Below are positions 50,380 to 61,893 of a stretch of DNA of 64,000 nt, in pieces. Within the stretch, counting starts at the first letter, position 1. Every line of letters starts with the position of its first letter. A program made the position numbers and the translations under genes. Under the pieces are notes generated by a model, which made no database searches, was not told where the DNA came from, and worked only from the letters and a program-made list of their open reading frames with translations. The DNA comes from Poecilobothrus nobilitatus (taxonomy: Eukaryota; Arthropoda; Insecta; Diptera; Dolichopodidae). The stretch is from the NCBI GenBank assembly GCA_947095535.1, contig OX352772.1:40195445-40259444 (forward strand), in the 5' to 3' direction.

Positions 50380-51790
50380 TTAATACCCTACACCTGAATA
50401 ATTCGAATTAAATTAAAAATCCATGTCTTTTTGGCAGCTGCTTGAACTTCTTCCCTTTTCTGTCTTATTCAACTCGAATTTCAGGAACGTAAAAGAGGCA
50501 TCCTCTTGGGATCCTCTTGGGATATGCTTGACACCTTTGTAAAAAATTTTAAGTTTCTATCTTTATTAATTTCGAAGATTATTAGTCCTTGGGAGGTGTG
50601 TGTCAGGTACCCGAAATGCCACTCCAATTCATCGAATCCATCTCAGGAACATAAAGAAAACATGCCAGAACACCATTGTACTAAATTTAAAGGTTCTACT
50701 TTTGTTGGTTTTGGAGATATGCTCGTTGCTCTTGTGCTCGTCCGGAAGTATCCAAAATACGAACCCATGGTTCAAATTCTTTCAAATATCAGTTTCCAAT
50801 TTTACAGAAAAGGAAACATAACAGAACACCTTTGTACTAAAAATAAAATTTGTACTAAAAAATAAAAGTTCTATCTTTGTTGGTTGTGGAGATATACTCG
50901 TTGGCTCTGGCGCTCGTCCGGAAGCTTCCAAGATTTGAACCCATGGACCAAATCCTCACAAATTTCAGAAACATAAATCAAAAGTTAAAGGAACACCATT
51001 CTGCCTAATTTAAAGGTTCTATCTTTGTTGGTTTTGGAGATAATCTCGTTTGCTCTGGGGCTCGTTCGGAAGCTTCCAAAATCCGAACCCATGGACCAAA
51101 TCCCCTCAAATTTCAGAGACTTAAATAAAACATGAAAGAACACCACTCTGCCAAATTTAAAGGTTATATCTTTGTTGGTTTTGGAGATAATCTCATTTGC
51201 TCTGGTGCTCGTTCGGAAGCTTCCAAATCCAAACCCATGGACCAAATCCTTTTAAATTTCAGAGACATAAATCGAACGGGAAGGAACATCATTGTACAAA
51301 ATTTAAAGGTTATATATTTGTTGGTTTTGGAGATAATCTCATTTGCTCTGGTGCTCGTTCGGAAGCTTCCAAAACCCAAACCCATGGACCAAATCCTCTT
51401 AAATTTCAGAGCCATTAATCGAACGGGAAGAAATATCATTGTACAAAATTTAAAGGTTCTATCTTTGTTGGTTTTGGAGATAATCTCGTTTGCTCCGGAA
51501 TCATTCGGAAGCTTCCAGAATCTGAACCCATGGACGGATTTTGTCCATATTCGAACTTGGCCTTCCTTTCGTAATTAGTAACCAACTATATAAATTTCAT
51601 CAAGATAGCTTCATTAGTTTTTGAGTTATCGTGTAAACGGACGGACGGACGGACATCGCTAAATCGACTCAGGAGGTGATCCTGATTCAGAATATATATA
51701 AATGTCCATATCTAACCCGCTTCCTTTTGGTGGTTACAAACACCATACCAAAGTTAATATACACTATACTTTAGGTGTAGGGTATAATAA
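50380..51790. mobile_element. TIR element with internal tandem array
   Basis: The ends AATACCCTACACCTGAATA (50381) and TATACTTTAGGTGTAGGGTATAAT (about 51766-51789) are inverted around TACCCTACACCT. The interior has the 147-bp array (50650-51580) and then a CGGACGGACGGACATCGC block near 51637, which is shared with family A at 6.5 kb. No transposase. A short palindrome (AAGTCGATGCAATCGACTT) sits just outside the left end. Confidence 0.6.
50650..51580. repeat. Six-copy tandem repeat, 147-bp period
   Basis: TTTGTTGGTTTTGGAGAT or a close variant starts at 50701, 50876, 51024, 51171, 51317 and 51464. The intervals are 175, 148, 147, 146 and 147 bp. Each unit also has CTCGTTCGGAAGCTTCC and AACCCATGGACCAAATCC. 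Because the period is a multiple of three, frames stay open through several units on both strands, producing false overlapping ORFs. Confidence 0.85.
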
Positions 51791-51960
51791 ATAAAACATC
51801 TAATTAAAAAATTAAAAAAAGCTAAGAAGGTTTAATTGTCAAGAAGGTTTAATTTGTGACATAGAAGAAGATGAGCTTAAAAATATTGACTTAGATTATT
51901 GTCCACGTTGGCATCGTTTAATTTTAATAATTATTTAATAACGTTGAATTAACTATTTGT

Positions 51961-52854
51961 TTTTTAGTGTACTCCACTGACACATAAATGTGACGAGGAA
52001 ATTACGAGAAAATTACACTCTTTTTCAGGAGTGGCTGTAAATGTCATAAGGGGGAATTTGTTTTCCCCTAAGGGAGTTGGGAATCTTCCAAAGACACCAA
52101 GAATTTCCCCCTTGGTAGTATCAGATTCTTACTGACTCAACCCACCTCCCCTTTTAGCCAATATAATAGGATGAAACCCTTACCTGCGAACGCAGTATAT
52201 TGGCTAGGGAGTAGGGAAAGGAGAGGATAGCAAATACGGAATAAAGGATAGGGATACGGAAACATAGAATTGGGAGTGGGACTGTAAGGAAACAATGAAT
52301 CCGCCTATTATTATTACTATTTTGTTAACAGTGACTAAAGCCGTCACAACAGTTACAACATGTAGTAGTATATAGTACTTACATGAGGTAATTATTGAAG
52401 GCAACCCCCACTGTCACTGTAGCGGTTACTATTATTGGTATTAGTATTCTTATTAATATTATTATTTTAGTACAGATTCAGCGCCATCAGTGGATTACAA
52501 CGTGCAGCAGTATATAACACCTTACTTGCATGATATAACCAAAGATAGCTCCACTGTAGAAGCTATTATTATTATTATTGTTATTATTACTATTACTATT
52601 ATTATTATTATTGTTATTATTATTATTATTATTATTGTTATTATTACTACTATTAATTATACGATATACATTATTACGATATATAAATACTACATATTTT
52701 TTTTATTTATGACCTGACCGGGGTTTGAACCCAAGATCCTTCGATTGAAAGACCCTTCGATTGAATTATGACGTGTGTGGGATTCGAACCCTCATTTCCT
52801 CGGTTTTTACAGAGTACTTTACACGCTCTTACCAACTAGGCCGCCGAGGCCTCC
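51961..52854 (-). mobile_element. tRNA-derived SINE split by a second repeat
   Basis: The tail half (51961 to about 52078, subtype 2 start TTTTTAGTGTACTCC) and the head half (about 52766-52854, with B box complement GGATTCGAACCC and A box complement CTAGGCCGCCGAGG) belong to one minus-strand SINE copy. They are separated by about 690 bp of another repeat. Confidence 0.75.
52079..52765 (-). mobile_element. Second SINE-like repeat with ATT-rich body
   Basis: A tRNA-like head lies on the minus strand near 52745-52700 (B box complement GGTTTGAACCC), and its CCTTCGATTGAAAG stem is partly duplicated. Next are a long (ATT)n tract (52566-52655) and two diverged copies of a block containing TTACAACRTGYAGYAGTATATA (52336 and 52495). 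The 225-bp block also found at 12395-12620 ends it. It is inserted inside the other SINE. Confidence 0.6.
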
Positions 52855-53516
52855 TAACTATTTTATTTTTATTATATTTTTATATCTGTGAAATAAATTC
52901 CCTGTGTTTTAATTTTTGTTAACTTCCTAATATGCATCTATAAAAATACAGTTTTTTTTACTGTCTAATTATTGGTAAATGTGTGTCCGAAATTAAGTTT
53001 CTGGTGTCCAACTATTCGAATAATGGGAATTTTGTGTTTAACAATATTTACTTAAGAAAAACTATACGTATTTTCATGATAAATTTTAATATAAAATTTA
53101 ACTATTTTAGAGTCTATAAATGTATAAAAGAATATTTTACGATCTTAAATTCTGATTTGATAAGAATTGAAAAATAAGTCTACAACTGTCCGATTACTGG
53201 CGAGAAGAGAAATATAAGTTTTTAATTATTAATATTTTGATTAAAAGCAACAACGTATACATATAGATATTTTCTTTTAGGCAATAAAATTTTATAACCT
53301 TAACATTACAAAAAAAAAATTAAATTAAATTAAAAATATATGTATGTATGTATAACGAAGACTAGAACTATTAACAAATTAAATTTATTTTAGTATAACA
53401 ATGAACAAAATTACATACTAGTATTTTTACAATAACTAAAATACATTTTCACAATAGGTGTACAAACTAAACTAAACAACTAAACTAAAATACAATATGT
53501 ATCTAAATTCTAATTA
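52855..53516. other. 3' flank of the His-rich repeat-protein gene
   Basis: AT-rich, no gene seen. TTTATT motifs on the plus strand near 53380 could be polyadenylation signals for the minus-strand gene. Confidence 0.4.
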
Positions 53517-54886
53517 TTATGCCCAACCATGATTTTTATGATGATGAATTTGAGGTACTAGAACAGGTTCATGAACAACTTTAATAATTTTAACACGTTG
53601 TTCTGGATGATGGTGACCATGATGTTGATAATATGAATTTTGAATTGGTCTAAAATTATTTCTATAAGATGGTCGTATAATTTTAAAAATTTTAATTAGT
53701 CTTTGATGATGTAATTGATTTGGATGTACTTGTTGGCGTTGTACAGGTGTAATTTGATGAATTAATTTAAATACTTTAGAATTTTGATGATAAATATTTG
53801 GTTGAAATTGTATTGAACGGAACGAATTTGAAGGATGTATTGATTGTATAACAGGTATATTAGGTTGTTGATGATGATGTATTGATGGTATTGTAAATGG
53901 ACTTTGTTGATAATGTGGTGTTAATGGTTGAATATATTGTTGTTCGTTATTAGGTGGAAGATATTGATTATGATTTGAAATTGGTGTTTCATATAATGGT
54001 TGAATTGGTTGTTGTACATTTTGATGTATAATTTTAATAATTTTTTCTGGATTATGTTGTAAATTTTGTTCATTATGTATTATTGATTGTTGTTGTATTT
54101 GTTGTGGTATATGTTCTTTAATTAATTTTAAAACTGTTTGTTGTTGTGATGGTTCTTGATGATGGTGTAATGTTGTTTCACTTTGTACTGGATGTAATAT
54201 TGTTCTTCCTTCTTCATGTATTACTTTTATTATTTTTTCTTTTTGATGATGATGATGATAATGATGTTCATGATTATTATTATTATCATCATCAGATGAT
54301 ATTGTATTAATTGATTGATGATAAGGATAATGATGATGATCATCATCATCATTATGATGGTGTTCAAGTGAAATTGGACCAGGTAATACTGATTCTGATG
54401 AATGTTCTTTAATAATACGTAAAACAGATGTTGTTGGTGTTAATGATTGTGTTTGTTGTTCTTCTATTATTGGTTCTGGTTGATATGAAACTGATGGTGC
54501 TTCTTCATGTATAATCCGAATAATATGTTCATCAGATGTTGATTCTAATGATCCTGATGATGATGATGATGATGCTGATGAATAATGATCATGATTATTA
54601 CTATTAATTTTTATTATTCTTAAATCTAATGGTGATGATAATGGTGGTGATGATGAATGTTGCAGATTATATCTATTTGAATCTATAATTTCAGTATTTA
54701 AATTTCCACAAAATACAAATGGAAGAAGAAAAATAATTCCAAAATAATTCATAAAATAAAGCTAAAATTAAAAGGGAAAAAGAAAAATAAACAAAAAAAA
54801 AAAATAAATAATAATAATTGTTTTAAAATAAATATGTAGTCCAGTTAAAATAAAATGGATAGATATACATATATACTTACTTTCAT
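53517..54886 (-). CDS. Secreted His/Gln/Ser-rich protein with IIKVxHE repeats
   Basis: Two exons: 54881-54886 supplies only ATG AAA before |GTAAGT, and 53517-54761 follows TTTTAG|. This gives 416 residues. The signal peptide is MKLYFMNYFGIIFLLPFVFC, better than starting at the internal Met. The mature part is low complexity (His, Gln, Ser, Asn) with about nine copies of a short motif alternating hydrophobic and basic residues: LRIIKIN, IIRIIHEEA, LRIIKEHS, IIKVIHEEG, LKLIKEHI, IIKIIHQNV, VFKLIHQIT, IFKIIRPS and IIKVVHEPV. His/Asp tracts (NDDDDHHHYPYH) could bind metal. The same motif and gene structure recur in the Gly-rich gene at 61.9-63.0 kb. It is probably an extracellular structural protein such as cuticle or silk-like; the function is unproven. 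The C-terminus ends HHHKNHGWA. Confidence 0.85.
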
Positions 54887-56008
54887 TATTAATTTATATG
54901 TGTGTTATCTATGTATATCTGTAATTGTTACGTATATATAAAAAGGTGTTGTTTCCGATTAGGAATTTAAATTTGATTTGATTAAAAAACTTACATTACT
55001 CTTTCCTATATATAGAAAAATACATTACAATTTTATTTATTTTATTTTTTATTTTTTTTTTGTTTTTAAATAAAAACAAAACTTTTATGAATTAAAATGA
55101 TAAAAAATAAGAGTAAGTTTTAGTACAAAATGGTTTTTTTTTTTTATGCATTTTTTTTTGTTATTTTCTTTCGATTATCGTATTGTAAAAATGTCCCCAT
55201 ATCTAAATGTAGTTTTATGGTGCAACAAAATTTTTTACACTGGGATCATAAATTAAGTTCATTCATAAAAAAAAAAAACGAAAGAAATAGAAAAAATGAA
55301 TTAAATTTATCAAAAAAAAAAAAAAAAAAAAAAAATAAAAAATACATTCACACACTATTTTTTGAAATGACATTATAATACTCGTATAACCTAATACACA
55401 ATATATAACTTATTTAATTAGTTCATAACACTCACAACGCTTTAATTGAAAAGGTGTGTAAAAGAGTTGATTTTATTTTTGTTTTTAACTTTTGCAATTT
55501 TTGGTTTTTTATCTAAAGAAAAAGGCAATTTTTCAAAATATGTAATGAAATCATTTTTTGTTTTTGTGTTTTATTTTTTAAACTGAAGATCTAACATAAT
55601 TAAATACTATATAATATGTACATATTTAAAATGAGTTTCTATTGTATTCAAAAAATTCATTTTCAAGAGATTAAAATGTAGATTGATCAAATATTGATTA
55701 TATATTAAAAATAAAATAGGTTTATCTGTATTACTGTATCTTTCAAATTATATTTAAAGTAGAATCTTGATATAATGAATATATTAAAATAATCAGTTAA
55801 TAAAATTTATTTTGTTTGCACCTGTACGGTAAATTATTTTAACTCTCATATAAGAATAACGTTATATAAATAGTACCTATATGTACATAAACACCGTGTC
55901 CGTGCTACACTATTATTATTTAAAAATGTTAATTACTTTTTTCTAAGAAGAAGAATAATGAAAAATAGGTACAATAAATGCATGCGAGACATAAAAATGA
56001 TTTCCAAA
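54887..56008. other. Upstream region of the His-rich gene
   Basis: TATATATA stretches near 54933-54945 and 55007-55015 lie upstream of the gene, but no TATA/initiator pair with correct spacing is clear. The plus-strand frame 55130-55378 is homopolymer-driven and not a gene. Confidence 0.4.
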
Positions 56009-56098
56009 AAAAAGTGTTTGTATCCGAATAAAAAGTGGTTGTATATTCGAAAAAAAGTCATTGAATCGAACAAAAAGTGATTGTGTCCTTGTTTTTCG
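56009..56098. repeat. Short tandem repeat, about 21-bp period
   Basis: Four diverged units of AAAAAGTGNTTGTATNCGAA. Confidence 0.65.
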
Positions 56099-56290
56099 GT
56101 TGATAAGGAACAATTTTTTGTTATTAAAAGTTAACGTTAGTATTTTTAATTTTGAAATTAAATTACCTATCTAATAATAAAATATAAAATTTAACACATA
56201 AAATGAATTTTATTATATATGTTAGGTATTTGAAAATTTTGATCTGTCCAGTAAATTAATAATAAAACTAATTTTTTATTTCATATTTCA

Positions 56291-56485
56291 GACCTCGGTG
56301 GCCTAGTGGGTAAGAGCGTATAAAATACACGCTGTAAACACTAAGGGAGTGTGGGTTCGAATCGCACACACGTTGTAAGAGTTATTCCCCCTTACGACAT
56401 TTACAGCCACGCCTGAACAAGAATGGCTATGTAATTACCTGTTAACATTTATGTGGCAGAGAAATGCATTAAAAAAAAAAAAATT
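56291..56485 (+). mobile_element. tRNA-derived SINE, near full length
   Basis: A plus-strand copy with A box (TGGCCTAGTGGG), B box (GTTCGAATCGC), ACGAC inverted pair, GCAGAGAAATGCATT tail and A tract. The flanks (TCATATTTCAG against TAAATATTTAAG) resemble a mutated target duplication. A two-base AC insertion lies in the TATAAAATAC(AC)GC arm. Confidence 0.85.
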
Positions 56486-58269
56486 AAATATTTAAGTTCA
56501 AAAATGTTAAAGTTTCTAACTGAATTTGTTTGTAAAAATATTTTTAATTATAAAATTGAACATTATACTAAAATTTTTTTGTCTACGATACAAAAACAAA
56601 ATTAAAAGAAAAGATTTTGCGTATGGACTTTACACATCGCTATAACTAAATGCCTAATAAAAAAAATTGGAATATCCCAAAAAGATTCCGAAACTTTAAA
56701 ATTTTATCTCTTTCTGTACTATATAAATCTTTGTTTGTTTATATTATATGATGTCATCTTATAAAGATACAGTCAAGTGAAGGATCCTTTTTCTCTTGGA
56801 TATGGACCTATATAAATTTTACATAGTGCCTCTTTTTATTTTGGCTAGAAAGAGATCATTATCACTTAAATATTTTCAATGGGATAGAAAGAAAATTACA
56901 CAGACCCATTTTTCTTCCTTCTTTTAAATTACAAAATATTTTTTGGTATAAGAATTTAATTTTAACTAATAAAGTAATAACTAGTTAACAAGTTTAAAAA
57001 ATTGATTTTCTTTTTTCGGTTTTCTCAAATTTGATAGTTCTGTTCGGTACTGTACATATATTTAGTTTCATAAATATAAAAATAAATGTAAAAATGCCAT
57101 TTACTTTTGGTGTTCGCTAGCTTTTTTTTCAAAAATTAGTTCTTGTTTATATTTTGGAAGAGTAAAATTATAATTATAATTAATCAAAGCTGAAAAAAAC
57201 CTTTTTTCATTTTAAAAATAATATTAAAAAGTATAACTATACATATATACATTATATTCTATATTTATATGTGAGTTGATATTTGAATCTGTGATATATA
57301 GGAATGAATTAAAATGTTTATTTATATGGTATTTATGCTTTACGAACGAACAACATATTTTTATTCACTTGCTTAATACTTATTATATTTATAAAAGAAT
57401 CCTTTTTTTTTTACCTTTAAGAATCCACAGATTTAATTTTACTTTGTTGTCAAGTTGCGACTTACCTAATATGATGCCGCTCTTAAAATGTGTTTAATTG
57501 TAGAGTTTATTATGTATTTAAAATTCAATTGTTTTTAATAAAATAACAATTATGTTATTTTTATATTAAATTTTAATTAAATTTAAAAGTTTTCTTTCTA
57601 TTTAACATAATATCATATTTTTTTCGAGAATTTGTAATAAATAAAGTGTCAAATATTGATGATTTTTTTATTTATATTATTTATAATGTTTAAGTTATTT
57701 ATATCGAGAATTGATTGTATATAAATTTTGTTAATTTTGAAATATTGCTAATCAATAAATTAATTTTGACCTTGATTTATATTAACAAAAACCAAAATTA
57801 ACTATGTACTTAAATGTAATCTTAAACCTAATAAAAATAAAAAAATAAAAATTAAGTAATTTGATGAATTTTATTATATGAAGTTTATATATCAATTTTG
57901 AAATCATTTACGCATACTTCGTATAATGATTTTTATTAAAGTATTATAATGGTTTTTTAATAAGGTTATTAGGTACAACTAACTTAAATAATAATAAAGT
58001 TGCGATTCGACAAATTTTTTTTAGTATTTATATTTGAATTTATTATTTACAACATTCAATTGTTTAAATTTGGTCAGTTGTTAAAGACTTAATAAATCTA
58101 ATCTAATATCTTGTTAAGGATTTAATAGATATGATTTCTTTCATAAAGAGCGAATGTACCTACTATTTATATAGATACAAGGATCAGTAGTAGAGTAAGG
58201 TAGGGTTAATGTATTAAATATAAAATAAGCATGGTAAAAAATTATAAGGAGCTTTAATTAGTCATTATA
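56486..58269. other. Intergenic, no feature recognised
   Basis: AT-rich without a supported gene. The 73-codon plus frame 57276-57497 has no recognisable domain. Confidence 0.45.
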
Positions 58270-58920
58270 TCCGTATGATCTATGTTCAAGGGTGTAATAA
58301 ATTTGCCATTACATTTGTGACACCTTAAAGGATTCTAGCTAGATATAGTGTCAAAGGTATGGATCGGCTCAGAATCGAATTTTGAGTCGATTAAGACATG
58401 TACGTCCGTTCGTCTTTCCGTTCGCACGGTAACTCAAAAAATAAAGGAGCTAGGTGGCTGAATATTTTTTAAGGCCCTTTTACAAAATTGTTAGTTTCGC
58501 TATTTATATCCAGCATTTTCGGCTGCCGGATTCGAGTAGCTGCTATACAACTTCTTTTTTTATATGGAAATAACTCAGTATCTATTGAAGCTGAAATTTA
58601 GTGAAGAGATGTCGAGATACATGCCAAAAACTTTTAAAAAATTTGGAACTTAATGTAGCTAAGCATCTGAAATCTTACAAATTATCTTCAAGTTTTAAGG
58701 CAATAACTTCTGTAAAATTTGGTTGTGCTGGTGCAATAGATTCGAGTAGCTGTTATACAACTCGACAATTTACATAAATATATTTTGGTAGTTAACGTCC
58801 GCATCAACATCTGAAATTTTTTAAAAGATGATCAAGTTTTATAGAAACAGAATATATTACGTTTATACGGGTATCCCCAGAGTTGACACAGTCTACTCTA
58901 CTGCACTCGTCCTCGTTTTT
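58270..58920 (-). mobile_element. Family A repeat copy, minus orientation
   Basis: GTACGTCCGTTCGTC near 58400 and the terminus TATACGGGTATCCCCAGAGT (58864-58883) followed by AGTCTACTCTACTGCACTC match the ends seen at 5.1 kb and 61.0 kb in reverse complement. GTGACACCTTAAAGGATTC near 58318 corresponds to the other end. Confidence 0.6.
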
Positions 58921-60994
58921 TATTTAGTATTTCAGTAATTTCTTATTTTTTTTTCCTATATGAGATTAGATTTTATAAATTTAACAATTAAGAATGGACC
59001 TTAGATGGACCTAAACTGTCTGGTCTTTTAAGTTAATTATTCTTATTTTACAAATTATATTTCAAAAACTTAAATTACAATTATTTAAAAATTACAATAA
59101 ATTATTTATACTTATGAAACTTAATTAAAACAAAAAACAAGAATAACTTGTATATTAAATTAAATTAAAAGTACAACTCATATGTTAATATATATTACTA
59201 GAAAATCCCCTGTGCAATTGCACAATTTCTATAGATTCAAAAACATTTATGGTATCATACTGACTTCCTTAATAAACTACTTAAAAATTTCATTTTTACA
59301 TCAGCACCATTAAAAAAATGTTGAAATCACTTACTTAGTTGTAATAGAAAAAAAACATAAAACAAATCTAAACACGTAAAATTAAAAAAGCTAGGTACAG
59401 TTACTTAATTTTTTCTCGCCGTTTTTTCGTGGCGGTAATTTTTGACAGTTTTTTAATCATTGAGAAAAATGGTCCAAACTAAAAACACATTGAGGGTAAA
59501 AGTTCGTGCCGATATCTCAAAAATTGTTTGAAACACATGTATAAAGTGCACAATAAAAACCGGCGAAAAACCAACTAACACTAACCGCTACATTTTTTTT
59601 GTTAAATTTAAAACAAAACCAATAATCGAAATAATTTTAATATTTGTTAAAATTTTACCAGACTCTCTATTTTTCTTTAGTTTTAAAAAAAAATTTTTAT
59701 GTCGATGAAAAACAGTTGTTTTCGCCGTGAAATTACTTTAATTACCAAAACTACTTTCAAGTCTTTTGCGTTTATTTTTTTTTTTGCTCGAAAAAAATTT
59801 GCTGAATTTATTTTATTTAAATGTACTTTGGAAGAGGTCTTTGGTATATTTAATAAAAGATTCATGTCTCTGATAATGTAATTTCATAAATTTTCGGGGT
59901 CTTTTTTTTGTGACGGTCGTTTTCGACAGCTTTTTAATTTAATGGTCTAATAATAAATTAGTACAAAATTATGAATCTATTGTGAGAGAAGGTTTCTAAA
60001 ATGATATTTTCTATGTTATTTTTTTCTTTTTTTTAAGAAAAATATCCGTTTCTATAATATTTAGTAAGTTTCTGACTTCTGTTATGAAATATAATTATTT
60101 AAGTCTGCCGAATTTTATATTAATAAAAAAATTTCGAATATTTTATGTTATACCAGTTCTACCGAAAATTTAGCTTAAAAATCTAAATTTCAACCTAAAT
60201 AAACAAAACTATTTTAAAGTATGTTACGAAGCTTTTACCAGCTTTTATACTAATGAAAACAAAATCAAGAATAAAATCGGCCTATTATTTTTTTCTTATA
60301 AATATCAGGTTTACTGTAAACTTTGCTCACTCTCACTTTTTCACTTTCAGGCGTTTTAATTCTATTAAGAGTACCTATTTTTATTTTTTTTTTTCAAAAC
60401 AAAGATTGAAAACGCCAACAGATGATTAATAATTTATTTTTAATTTACCGCTGCGACCAGTTCATAATGAACGTGGCGGTCAAATTTAAAAATTAAAAAT
60501 TTGCTGAATTTATTTTGATTGAAAATGTGTTTTTAAAGTATGTACTTTTCCTTTTTTGACTGTACTCACTTTTACTGAACGGTTTGTGTCTCTGGTAATA
60601 CTTCTAGTAGAAAATTTGGTCACTCGTAATAATATTTACTAAATTTATTTATATTTTTAATGAACGGTTTGTGTCTCTTGATAATACTTTGAGTCAAAGA
60701 TTTGTGTCTCTGGTAATAAAATTTTAAATTATTAAATAAATATACAGAAATATCATCTGGCATCTTTAGTTTACATTCAGTGTGAGTGTTTTATTATAGA
60801 TATAAAATATATTTTTTTACATGTGTATTACCAACATCTTGTGTATTATCTGGTATTATATTATAGATATATTAAATGTATAACCTGGTATAACTAACTA
60901 CTCTTGCATATTTAAAACATATTCCTGTGTTTCTCTTTTAAAGACACCTTATATTTGTTAAATTTTTTTAAGTATTTGGCAATTCAGGCATATT
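58921..60994. repeat. Repeat-rich non-coding region
   Basis: TTTGTGTCTCTGGTAATA recurs at about 60583, 60669 (variant), 60701 and, diverged, near 59871. A GACGGTCGTTTTCGACAG-type block near 59913 has a relative near 59432. A palindromic TGTGCAATTGCACA lies at 59211-59224. No gene or transposase frame is visible, so the element type is unresolved. Confidence 0.4.
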
Positions 60995-61050
60995 ACGTTC
61001 ATACGGGTATCGCAGAGTTGACATAGTCTACTCTACTGCACTCTTGCGTG
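60995..61050 (-). repeat. Isolated terminus of family A repeat
   Basis: CATACGGGTATCGCAGAGTT followed by AGTCTACTCTACTGCACTC matches the terminus at 58864-58905 almost exactly, without the rest of the element. Confidence 0.65.
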
Positions 61051-61893
61051 TTTTCAAAAATTTTATTTTATTCTTTTAAATTAATGAATAAAACAAATTT
61101 TAAGGATTTGTTTTATTCATTTGTTTACGTCATATTTTTAAGTCAGGTCTGCTCAGACCATAATAACTTTAAAATATTTTAATAATTCCTCATTTGAGGT
61201 ATTTTTGATAGATATCTGATATCATTATACGCAAACTTCATTGTAACATTTAAAAATGAATATAATAAATATCGTATATATAATGAAGGGTTAAATAACG
61301 ATTTTTGAACAGCTTTTAGTTACAAGAGTAATAAATTACATAAGTTAATTTACAAAAAAAAAAAAAAAAATAAATTAAATTTTAAAGGTTCCTTTTTAAT
61401 ACCTAACATAATATGGTTGTTAAACTCAAACTAGATATGTTTTCATTGCTATATGTAATAATCTCTGTATAGTGCAGCAAATAGTTATTAAATTAAACAC
61501 AATTATAATTATTTTTTTTTTTTTACAAAAATATATTTTTTTTTATTGTATCTTTTTTTAAAAAAATTTTTTTTTCTTTATAATTATCTACTTAACCTAA
61601 ATATGTTGTGTTACGTTAGGTGAAATTTTTCAGTATTTAAACTGATATAACTTATTAAAATTATTTACATGATCAGTTTGTATGTTTTTATAATATTGTT
61701 GCTTTTGTGTTTTTAAATTGTTGAATATTCTTTTTAATTATGGCATCTTTTGGTATAGAAGCTATAAAGTCTAACAATATTATCTTAAAATAATTTGTTA
61801 AACTAGGTACCTACTTAAAATTAATTAATAACAAAAATGAAAAAAAAAACAATTTATTATAATGCCTAATCGCTAATAAAGCGAATTTGAATT
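61051..61893. other. 3' flank of the Gly-rich gene, no gene seen
   Basis: AT-rich and homopolymer-laden. TTTATT on the plus strand near 61850 could be a polyadenylation signal for the minus-strand gene. Confidence 0.45.

Noticed and set aside
50506..51578. Overlapping frames of 73-148 codons on both strands
   Set aside because: They come from the 147-bp tandem array whose period is a multiple of three. There is no start context, domain or splice signal.
50650..51580. CRISPR-like array
   Set aside because: Units are contiguous 147-bp repeats without short spacers, and the host is clearly a eukaryote.
52490..52717. Ile-rich 75-codon frame
   Set aside because: It is a translation of the (ATT)n microsatellite.
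55130..55378. 82-codon plus-strand frame with hydrophobic start
   Set aside because: Hydrophobic and lysine runs are produced by T and A homopolymers. No splice or conservation evidence.
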